From assembly GCF_030077735.1 (NCBI RefSeq), contig NZ_JASJEU010000025.1:69727-133726 (forward strand): 64,000 nt of DNA, in the 5' to 3' direction. Below, in pieces: positions 51,488 to 58,393 of the stretch. Source of the DNA: Gordonibacter faecis (GTDB taxonomy: Bacteria; Actinomycetota; Coriobacteriia; Coriobacteriales; Eggerthellaceae). Positions within the stretch are counted from its first letter, which is position 1; each line of letters begins with the position of its first letter. The position numbers were made by a program, and so were the translations under genes. Below the pieces are notes generated by a model. The model was not told the origin of the DNA, made no database searches, and worked only from the letters and a program-made list of their open reading frames with translations.

Positions 51488-52059
51488 TCACCTCCATCTG
51501 TTGATAGTTTGAGCACGTTGCGAGCGCTTTCCAGTTGCGTGAGAACGCTTGCGTCGATGCGCTTTCCGTTCGCACTCATACGTATGCCGCCCAACAGGGA
51601 CTTGTCGATGCGCTCGCGCAGCACCACGCTCGTGCCCAAGTCGGCTTCGGCCTTTTTGACAATAAGGTCGCGCAGGTGGTCGTCGAGCTCCACCACCGTT
51701 GTGACGTCGACCACGCTCACGTTGAGTTTGCGCTCGAGTTGGTCGTTGTAGCTTTCCCACACGCGCGTCAGCAGCGCCATGTCACCGCGCTCGGCCATGA
51801 CAGCCAGCACGTCGACGAGAATCGGGTTGCATGCCGCGAACACGCCGCGTGCGAGAGTCTCTCGCTGCTCGGGCGTGTAGGAGCTGTCCTCCAGCGCGCC
51901 GGAGAGATCCATGTTCGAACGCGTGATGCGCAGGATACGCTCCAGCTGATCACGCACCTCAAGCACGACCCCTTGGCCGCCCGCCTCGTAGGCACCGTCC
52001 AGAAGGACAGCTGCGTACGTGGCGACTTTCTCTTTGACGACGTGGCGGTTAGTTGGCAT
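51481..52059 (-). CDS. atpH: ATP synthase F1 subunit delta
   Basis: 192-aa peripheral stalk protein (OSCP). N-terminal helical domain (VKEKVATYAAVLLDGAYEAGGQG) and C-terminal VVDVTTVVELDDHLRDLIVKKAEADLGTSVVLRERIDKSLLGGIRM, with the family's DxSLLGGxxxR-type ending. It overlaps atpF by 11 bases and atpA by 7 bases. Sequence conservation is low in this subunit, as is normal, but position and ending are diagnostic. Confidence 0.95.
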   Translation of the reverse strand: MPTNRHVVKEKVATYAAVLLDGAYEAGGQGVVLEVRDQLERILRITRSNMDLSGALEDSSYTPEQRETLARGVFAACNPILVDVLAVMAERGDMALLTRVWESYNDQLERKLNVSVVDVTTVVELDDHLRDLIVKKAEADLGTSVVLRERIDKSLLGGIRMSANGKRIDASVLTQLESARNVLKLSTDGGEC

Positions 52060-52669
52060 TGAAACTACCTGCCTCGTTCACGTAACGCTCGATGATCTTG
52101 CGATGTTCATCGTCGTTCAGATCCTCGCCGATCAGGCGAGACGCCACGGCGATGGACGCGTCAGCCACAGAACCCTGGAGTTCAGCGATAGCGGCCTTCT
52201 TCTCGGTCTCGATGGCCGCGCGGGCCTTCTCGATCATACCGGCAGCTTCGGTCTGAGCCTTTTCGGTGAGGTCTGCTTTCACAGCCTCGCCCGTCCTCTT
52301 GGCATCGGCGACAATGCTTGCAGCCTGGGACTTCGCGTCTTCCAGCTGACGCTTGTACTCTTCGAGCACGCGCTCGCTCTCAATGCGGGCCGCCTCGGAC
52401 TTCTCAAGGGAATCCTTGATGGTCTGCTCACGCTTGTCCAGCATGGCCTCGAACTTCGGCCAGCCAAACTTCGCGAGGACGATCCACAGCAAGATGAAGA
52501 TGACGAGCATGGGGATGAACTCCGCCATGTCGGGCAGAATCGCTGAGATGCCACCCGTCGCCTCTCCTTCACTGGCGAACGCGAGCGCGGGAAAAGCACA
52601 CGTCATAGTGGTGCCAGCAAGAGCGGCAACCCCCATGCGCATCGATGCTTTTTTCGCTTCAAATTTCAC
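52049..52669 (-). CDS. atpF: ATP synthase Fo subunit b
   Basis: 206-aa stator subunit. The start is a GTG with AAAGGAGG 7 bases upstream. The membrane helix FIPMLVIFILLWIVLAKFGWPKF is at about residues 50-72 and a long charged coiled coil follows. Before the membrane helix lie about 33 extra residues that look like a cleavable signal peptide (MGVAALAGTTMTCAFPALAFASEG), which most b subunits lack. That suggests N-out insertion with processing. The ending RKIIERYVNEAGSFNAN is ordinary. Confidence 0.95.
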   Translation of the reverse strand: MKFEAKKASMRMGVAALAGTTMTCAFPALAFASEGEATGGISAILPDMAEFIPMLVIFILLWIVLAKFGWPKFEAMLDKREQTIKDSLEKSEAARIESERVLEEYKRQLEDAKSQAASIVADAKRTGEAVKADLTEKAQTEAAGMIEKARAAIETEKKAAIAELQGSVADASIAVASRLIGEDLNDDEHRKIIERYVNEAGSFNAN

Positions 52670-52721
52670 GTTCGTACCTCCTTTAAGCCTTTAACGGCAC
52701 TGTATCCGAATAAGGCTTGAG

Positions 52722-52943
52722 TTACACGATGAAGGTAAGAACGAAGCCGATGAGGCCGAGAGCCTCAGCAAGAGCAGCACCAATGATGAAGTTCGTGAAC
52801 AGACGACCCTGCAGTTCGGGCTGGCGAGCGGTAGCGACGCAGCAGCCGTAGCAGGCGATGCCAATGCCCAGGCCGGGGCCGATGGTCGACAGGCCGTAGC
52901 CCACGAGTTTCAAGGCCGCAAGCGCGATCGTAATTTCTCCCAC
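52722..52943 (-). CDS. atpE: ATP synthase Fo subunit c
   Basis: 73-aa proteolipid. The start is the GTG at 52943, preceded by AAGGAGG. Two helices (ALAALKLVGYGLSTIGPGLGIGIACYGCCV and LFTNFIIGAALAEALGLIGFVLTFIV) are joined by the polar loop ARQPE. The ion-binding carboxylate is Glu in AALAEALGL. The residue after it is Ala, and helix 1 lacks the Gln seen in sodium-binding c rings, so proton coupling is more likely (inference). Confidence 0.96.
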   Translation of the reverse strand: MGEITIALAALKLVGYGLSTIGPGLGIGIACYGCCVATARQPELQGRLFTNFIIGAALAEALGLIGFVLTFIV

Positions 52944-53087
52944 GATTTTCCTCCTTTTGTCGTTTCCGAGCCAACCCCGGATAACTACTAACAACTGTGT
53001 ATGTCAACCGGCCGTGGAAGCCGGTTAGAACCAAAGGGGTGCGCAGCGTGCGCGCGGCCGCCCAAACGCTCGGCGGCGGGGTGAATC

Positions 53088-53873
53088 TTAGTGGTCGGAC
53101 GTAGCCAGGCCGATGTACACCGCGCTTAAGATGGTGAACACGTAAGCCTGCAGGAAGGCAACCAGCACCTCAAGCGCGTACATGACGAACAGAAACAGCA
53201 TCCACGCGATGGAGATAGCGCCGGTACCAATGCCCGCGCCCTGGATAGCGGAGCCAATGAACACGCTGGTGAGCAAGGCGAAGATGCCCAGCACCATGTG
53301 GCCAGCGAACATGTTGCCATAAAGTCGAACGGCCAGCGTGAGCACACGCAGCACCGTGGAGAACAGCTCGAGGAACCACACGATGGGCACCATGACCACG
53401 GGTAGACCCGCAGGAGCGAACGACTTCAGGTAGCCACCGAGGCCCTTGGCCTTGATGCCCCAGAAGATGAAGTACACAAACGAAATGCCAGCGAGCGCCC
53501 AGGTGATGGAGATGGAGCCCGTCGGTGTCTTGCAACCGGGGATCAGCCCTACAAAGTTACTAATAAGGATAAAGAAGAAGAGCGTGGCCAAAAACGGCAG
53601 ATGCTTGCGATAGCCGTGGCCGATGGCGCTTTCGCCCATGTCCTTCTTCACGAACTCGTAGCCGTACTCGACCATGTTCGTGAACTTGCTCGTCGGGATG
53701 AGCGTCAGGCGCTTCCCCGCCGTCAGAACCACAATAAGGGTAATGACGAAGCAGATGATCATCCACAACACGTACTGAGTCATACCGAACGAGCCCGAGC
53801 CAAACACGAAGGCCGGGTCGAACGAATGCTGCAGATGGGGCACCTCGGCCGCTAGTTCTTCAAGAGGATTCAC
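53088..53873 (-). CDS. atpB: ATP synthase Fo subunit a
   Basis: 261-aa ion channel subunit with five to six helices. The essential Arg lies in FSTVLRVLTLAVRLYGNMFAGHMVLG (about residues 165-190), and the C-terminal helix has VAFLQAYVFTILSAVYIGLATSDH. The N-terminal stretch LTLIPTSKFTNMVEYGYEFVKKD is typical. The start is a GTG after GGAAAGG. It lies between the small AtpI-like gene and atpE. Confidence 0.97.
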   Translation of the reverse strand: MNPLEELAAEVPHLQHSFDPAFVFGSGSFGMTQYVLWMIICFVITLIVVLTAGKRLTLIPTSKFTNMVEYGYEFVKKDMGESAIGHGYRKHLPFLATLFFFILISNFVGLIPGCKTPTGSISITWALAGISFVYFIFWGIKAKGLGGYLKSFAPAGLPVVMVPIVWFLELFSTVLRVLTLAVRLYGNMFAGHMVLGIFALLTSVFIGSAIQGAGIGTGAISIAWMLFLFVMYALEVLVAFLQAYVFTILSAVYIGLATSDH

Positions 53874-53891
53874 GTGTCTTACCTTTCCATC

Positions 53892-54173
53892 CTACTTCCG
53901 CACGAACGTATACACGCCGTAGCCGATCGCGGAGGCAACGAGCACCGCCGCTTCCGCCAAGACAAAGGGCACCGCGGATTCACGGGCGAGCACGACACAG
54001 GCTATGGCTGCGAGGAAAAGGACGGCGAACGACAACAGCACGCCAAGCATCAAAGCTCCTGCGTGGCCCAAGTTGCTGGTGTCGGTCACCCGCCTCGTCA
54101 TTCGCAATCCGAAAAACAACGGCAGCACGCCCGCGACTCCGGAAAGCGCCCCTAAAACGATAGCCAGTACCAT
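53892..54173 (-). CDS. Small membrane protein at the head of the atp operon (AtpI-like)
   Basis: 93-aa protein with three hydrophobic helices (MVLAIVLGALSGVAGVLPLFFGL, ALMLGVLLSFAVLFLAAIACVVL, VPFVLAEAAVLVASAIGYGVYTFV). The position directly upstream of atpB and the hydrophobic pattern fit the AtpI/Atp-chaperone type, which helps assemble the c ring. Sequence similarity is too low to be certain. The ATG at 54173 is preferred over a GTG at 54206. Confidence 0.7.
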   Translation of the reverse strand: MVLAIVLGALSGVAGVLPLFFGLRMTRRVTDTSNLGHAGALMLGVLLSFAVLFLAAIACVVLARESAVPFVLAEAAVLVASAIGYGVYTFVRK

Positions 54174-54479
54174 ATCCCGCTTTCGATCCGTGCGCTCTGC
54201 GCGCACCCTAGTAAACCGGTACGTATAATAACGGCAAGTTCTTAGTTAACTTACGAGAAGATAACAAAATCTTTCATTTTTCGGGTGAGTGGATGGTTAA
54301 AAGCGGCAGAAAACTGAATAATCTGCACGCTACGGTGTGTCAAACCGTATATTCCCTGCGGGATTGGCGGGGCGTGAATTGCTAGCGCTGTTATCCCATA
54401 TCAGAGGCATGCTGGGGCGGTGAACGGTCGTGCGCTGGTGGGCGCGCGTGCAGCGCGGTGGCCGCGGCGCGCGCCTGTG

Positions 54480-54938
54480 CTAGCCTTCGAAGACCCGCAG
54501 TTTCATGCCCGCCTCTTCGAGCATGGACATGGCCAGCTCGTCGGGATACGGGTTCTGGTAGATGATTTCCTCGATGCCGGCGTTGATGAGCATCTTGGCG
54601 CACACGACGCAGGGCTGCGTGTTTACGTAGATGGACGCTCCCGTGATGTTGATGCCGTAGCGGGCGGCCTGAATGATGGCGTTCTGCTCGGCGTGCAAAC
54701 CGCGGCAGATTTCGTGGCGCTGGCCACTGGGGACACCCAGCTGCTGGCGCAGACACCCCGTCTCGGCGCAGTGGCGCATGCCCGTGGGAACACCGTTGTA
54801 GCCCGTGGCCAGGATGCGGCGATCCTTCACGATGACGGCCCCTACCCCACGGCGCAAACACGTGGTACGCGTAGCGACTTCGTTCGCTAGTTTCATGAAG
54901 TATTCGTCCCAGCTGGGGCGATGATCAATTGGTTCCAT
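54480..54938 (-). CDS. dCMP deaminase (ComEB-type cytidine/deoxycytidylate deaminase)
   Basis: 152-aa zinc deaminase making dUMP from dCMP for thymidylate synthesis. Zinc site: HAEQNAII (His plus catalytic Glu, about residues 82-89) and PCVVCAKML (two Cys ligands, about 109-117). The additional CAETGCLRQQLGVPSGQRHEICRGLHAE insert with Cys/His is typical of the dCMP deaminase subgroup. N-terminus WDEYFMKLANEVATRTTCLRRGVGAVIVKD. Single gene; ribosome site weak. Confidence 0.92.
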   Translation of the reverse strand: MEPIDHRPSWDEYFMKLANEVATRTTCLRRGVGAVIVKDRRILATGYNGVPTGMRHCAETGCLRQQLGVPSGQRHEICRGLHAEQNAIIQAARYGINITGASIYVNTQPCVVCAKMLINAGIEEIIYQNPYPDELAMSMLEEAGMKLRVFEG

Positions 54939-55009
54939 GTTGTCTCTTTTCTACCTGCTTGTCCGGGGAAGGGCTCGGCAGCACTCAGTCGCTCAAACAG
55001 TCCTGAGCT

Positions 55010-55045
55010 CGCACGAACAGCCCACTGGGCTGTTCGGCTCGTGCG
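55010..55045. repeat. Bulged long hairpin
   Basis: Arms CGCACGA/TCGTGCG and ACAGCCCA/TGGGCTGT, separated by one central base and a 5-base bulge. No T-run. Confidence 0.6.
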
Positions 55046-55189
55046 GAACTCGCTTGGTGAGTACCGCCACACCCCTCCCCTCCAAGGTGGTTGAAAACTA
55101 TTTTGCGCAGTCAACGCCGTTCGCTTCTCCGTCCCGCTTCATGAAACTGCTCACTCATGGGGGGGTTCAACCTAAGATGTAGACCTTCT

Positions 55190-55320
55190 TGTCATCCTGA
55201 GCGGAGCGCCTCTGGCGCGGAGTCGAAGGATCCCGTTTGGCGATAGCAGGGGATCTTCCAGCTGGCGCCGCTCGGGATCCTTCGACTACGGCGGCTTTGC
55301 CGCCTTCGCTCAGGATGACA
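55190..55320. repeat. Large inverted repeat with TGTCATCCTGAGCG arms
   Basis: Outer arms TGTCATCCTGAGCG (55190-55203) and its complement (55307-55320). Inner perfect 14-bp arms GTCGAAGGATCCCG (55222-55235) and complement (55273-55286). The same outer element occurs singly at about 27648. The TGTCATCCTGAGCG...CGAAGGATC string is known as a widespread intergenic repeat in unrelated bacteria. Confidence 0.8.
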
Positions 55321-55326
55321 ATCTAA

Positions 55327-55962
55327 CTACTTCGTGCCAAAAATGCGGTCGCCGGCGTCGCCGAGACCGGGGACTATGTAGGCGTGGTCGTTTAGGCCCT
55401 CGTCGATGGCGCAGGTGTAGATTTGCACGTCCGGGTCGGCGGCGAGGACGGTCTCGATGCCCACGGGGGCTGCCACCAGCACTACCAGCTTGATGTTCTT
55501 CACGCCCTGCTTGCGCAGATACGCGATGGCAGCGGTGGCGCTGCCGCCGGTGGCGAGCATGGGATCCACCACTAGCACGTCACGCTGGGCGATGCTGTCG
55601 GGCAGTTTCGCGTAGTACTCGTGCGGCTCGTGGGTGTCGGGGTCGCGGTACATGCCAAGGTGCCCCACGAACGTGGACGGCATGAGTTCTTGCAGGCCTT
55701 CCACCATGCCGAGGCCAGCGCGCAGAATGGGGACGATGACCATTTTCTTGCCCGCCACCTGCTTGCACTGGGCGGTGCAGATGGGGGTTTCCACCTCGAC
55801 GTCTTCCAGCGCCAAATCGCGCGTGGCTTCGTAGCCCTCGAACATGGCGAGCTCGCGCACGAGGGCGCGGAAGTCCTTGGAGGACGTGTTCTTGTTGCGC
55901 AGCTTCGAGAGCTTGTGCTGCACCATCGGATGGTCGACCACCGTTACGCGTTCATACTGCAT
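55327..55962 (-). CDS. upp: Uracil phosphoribosyltransferase
   Basis: 211-aa pyrimidine salvage enzyme making UMP from uracil and PRPP. PRPP-binding loop VLVVDPMLATGGSATAAI (about residues 128-145). The N-terminal VTVVDHPMVQHKLSKLRNKNTSSKDFRALVRELA and the C-terminal YTCAIDEGLNDHAYIVPGLGDAGDRIFGT uracil-binding segment are fully conserved. An AAGGAAAGG ribosome site precedes the ATG. It starts 21 bases after glyA and may be co-transcribed with it. Confidence 0.98.
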   Translation of the reverse strand: MQYERVTVVDHPMVQHKLSKLRNKNTSSKDFRALVRELAMFEGYEATRDLALEDVEVETPICTAQCKQVAGKKMVIVPILRAGLGMVEGLQELMPSTFVGHLGMYRDPDTHEPHEYYAKLPDSIAQRDVLVVDPMLATGGSATAAIAYLRKQGVKNIKLVVLVAAPVGIETVLAADPDVQIYTCAIDEGLNDHAYIVPGLGDAGDRIFGTK

Positions 55963-55983
55963 GGTTTGCCTTTCCTTACTATA

Positions 55984-57240
55984 TTAGTAGTTCAGTTCCG
56001 GGTAGAGGGGGTGGGCGGCGAGGAGGGTTTCTACCTGCTTGCGGACGTCGGCGAGGGTGGACTCGTCGTTTGCGTTGAAGACGGTGCGGGCGATGAGTTG
56101 GCCTACCTCGTAGAAGTCATCGGCCGTGAAGCCACGGGTGGTGGCTGCGGCGCTGCCCACGCGGATGCCGCTGGTGACAAACGGGCTGCGGGTTTCGTTG
56201 GGGATGGAGTTCTTGTTCACCGTAAGGCCCACGCTCTCAAGCAGCTTCTCGGCATCCTTGCCGGTGACGTCGGCGGCGGTGAGGTCGACCAGGCACAGGT
56301 GGTTGTCGGTGCCGCCGGAGACGAGGCGCAGGCCGCCGTCCATCATGCCAGCCCCCAGCGTGCGGGCGTTCTCCACCACGTGGTCGATGTACTCTTTGTA
56401 CGCAGGCTGCGCGGCTTCGCCGAACGCGACGGCCTTGCCGGCGATGACGTGCATGAGCGGGCCGCCCTGGGCGCCCGGGAACACAGCCTTGTCGATTTTC
56501 TTCGCGATGTCCTCGTCGTTGGAGAGGATGAAGCCGCCGCGCGGGCCGCGCAGGGTTTTGTGGCTGGTGGACGTGGTGACATCCGCATGCGGCACGGGGC
56601 TGGGGTGCGCGCCCGTCGCCACGAGGCCGGCGATGTGCGCCATGTCAACCATGAAGTATGCGTCAACTTCCTTCGCGATGGCAGCCATGCGCTCAAAGTC
56701 GATGATGCGCGGGTAGGCGCTCGCGCCGCCCACGATGAGTTTCGGGCGCACTTCCTTGGCAATGCGCTCCACCTCGTCGTAGTTGATGGTTTCGGTCTCG
56801 GGATCCACACCGTAGCTGGCGAAGTTGTAGTAGCGGCCCGAGAAGTTCACCGGCGAGCCGTGCGTGAGGTGTCCACCCTGATCAAGGCTCATGCCAAGCA
56901 CAGTGTCGCCCAACTCCAACAGCGCCGTGTACGCGCCGAAGTTGGCGTTCGCGCCGCAGTGGGGCTGCACGTTGGCGAAGCCGGCGCCGAAGAGCGCGCA
57001 GGCGCGGTCGCGCGCGAGGTCTTCCACAATGTCGACCTTTTCGCAGCCGCCGTAGTAGCGCTTGCGTGGGTAGCCTTCAGCATACTTATTAGTAAGCACG
57101 CTGCCGACGGCTTCCAGCACGGCGGGCGACGTGAAGTTTTCCGAAGCGATGAGTTCCACGGAGCCGCGCTCGCGGGCGAGTTCCTGGCGCAGTGCGTCGG
57201 CGACGGCCGGATCGGCCTCGGGCAGATAAGTGAGCGGCAT
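55984..57240 (-). CDS. glyA: Serine hydroxymethyltransferase
   Basis: 418-aa PLP enzyme interconverting serine and glycine with tetrahydrofolate. PLP lysine in TTSTSHKTLRGPRGG (about residues 222-236). Also N-terminal ELIASENFTSPAVLEAVGSVLTNKYAEGYPRKRYYGG, GANANFGAYTALLELGDTVLGMSLDQGGHLTHGS and the FMVDMAHIAGLVATG Asp/His pair. AAAGGGG ribosome site. It provides one-carbon units and is paired with upp on the same strand. Confidence 0.98.
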   Translation of the reverse strand: MPLTYLPEADPAVADALRQELARERGSVELIASENFTSPAVLEAVGSVLTNKYAEGYPRKRYYGGCEKVDIVEDLARDRACALFGAGFANVQPHCGANANFGAYTALLELGDTVLGMSLDQGGHLTHGSPVNFSGRYYNFASYGVDPETETINYDEVERIAKEVRPKLIVGGASAYPRIIDFERMAAIAKEVDAYFMVDMAHIAGLVATGAHPSPVPHADVTTSTSHKTLRGPRGGFILSNDEDIAKKIDKAVFPGAQGGPLMHVIAGKAVAFGEAAQPAYKEYIDHVVENARTLGAGMMDGGLRLVSGGTDNHLCLVDLTAADVTGKDAEKLLESVGLTVNKNSIPNETRSPFVTSGIRVGSAAATTRGFTADDFYEVGQLIARTVFNANDESTLADVRKQVETLLAAHPLYPELNY

Positions 57241-57348
57241 GCAATGCCCCTTTCGACCGGGTTTGTTTTGAGATGCGGCTTATGCTAGCACAAAGACCCT
57301 CCGCCGATGGCCCCACGCAACGAATCGACAGGAGAGTGGCCGCGTGCT

Positions 57349-58227
57349 TCACGAAATATGATCGGAAAACCACCCGAACGCGATTTGTGCCGCATGCGAA
57401 AGCGTGCGCGAACGCGGCAAGAGCGCGCATATATCCCAGGTCAGACGTGGGTCATCAAGAGGAATAACAGCGATGCCTTCCGCACGAAACCGCTCGGCGC
57501 AACTTGCGGGCACAATGCACGCCCCGCGCCCCTGACGCATCTGATCAAGGATAAGGTGATAGTCGTGCCACTCGTACACCAAATCCAGGTTGAGGTCGCG
57601 CTCGCGGGAGAACGCCTCCAGCGCCGCGTCGAGGGGGAACGTTTCATTGAGACCCAGCCAGGGCAGGCCGCGCAGGCTTTCGATTGCTTGCGGGGCGCCC
57701 TCCCCCAGCACGTCGGCGCGCACCGCGGCGCAGAGTGCCACCCGGCAAAGCGACACACTCTTCACATTGGGCGACTCAAACGGCCCTGCCACCAGCGCAA
57801 AGTCTTTGCCTTTTTCCGCCACACACTGCGCGGCGAACACCGGCTCAACGATGTCCACGTCAAGCGCCATCGTGGGATGCTCCGCCTCAAACGCGCCCAC
57901 CAACTCGTCAACGGGAAGCGACAACAGCGCGCCGTACGCAATGGCCAACCCCACGGTTTCGCGCGCCGCGGCGTCGTTGCCACAGATATCGGTGATGCGT
58001 CGATAGGTGTCAAGCAGCTCTACTACCAGCGGATACACTTGCCGTGCCGCCTCGGTGGGTTCCAGCCCCTGGGCGCCACGCACAAACAGCGTTTGACCGA
58101 GCTCGGCTTCCACCCCTTTCAGCACGCCACTCAGGCCCTGGCGCGTGAGGAACGCGTGCTTGGCCGCCTTGCCAATAGAGCCACTTTCGTACGCCAAACG
58201 AAAGCACGTAAGACTTCGAATATCCAT
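57349..58227 (-). CDS. LysR-family transcriptional regulator
   Basis: 292-aa regulator. The winged HTH lies at the N-terminus (SLTCFRLAYESGSIGKAAKHAFLTRQGLSGVLKGVEAELGQTLFVRG, about residues 5-52). It is followed by a periplasmic-binding-protein-like sensor domain (VGLAIAYGALLSLPVDELVGAFEAEHPTM onward). The ATG at 58227 is chosen; an upstream ATG at 58251 is possible. It is divergent from the Tat-lipoprotein flavoenzyme gene 166 bases away and probably controls it. It reads toward glyA. Confidence 0.92.
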   Translation of the reverse strand: MDIRSLTCFRLAYESGSIGKAAKHAFLTRQGLSGVLKGVEAELGQTLFVRGAQGLEPTEAARQVYPLVVELLDTYRRITDICGNDAAARETVGLAIAYGALLSLPVDELVGAFEAEHPTMALDVDIVEPVFAAQCVAEKGKDFALVAGPFESPNVKSVSLCRVALCAAVRADVLGEGAPQAIESLRGLPWLGLNETFPLDAALEAFSRERDLNLDLVYEWHDYHLILDQMRQGRGACIVPASCAERFRAEGIAVIPLDDPRLTWDICALLPRSRTLSHAAQIAFGWFSDHIS

Positions 58228-58393
58228 ACTCTTCCCCTCCCCTTTTGCCATTGTAGCAAACCCGCAACCTGCGCGTACGCAGCTTCAACGACGCAAGAAA
58301 GCCTTGCGGGGAGGAAGCCGACCGTTGCTTCCCAAGCCCGCGAAATCGCAGTTAGATGTGCGCAGGGGAAAACCACAACAAGGGAGGAATGAT

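Larger units (their letters stand above)
54939..55326. other. Intergenic region with two large inverted repeats
   Basis: No gene is seen between the deaminase and upp. A hairpin lies at 55010-55045 and a large palindromic repeat at 55190-55320; both are listed separately. Confidence 0.7.

Noticed and set aside
54893..55114. 73-codon minus-strand frame upstream of the dCMP deaminase
   Set aside because: It runs through a long hairpin, overlaps the deaminase 5' end and has no ribosome site.
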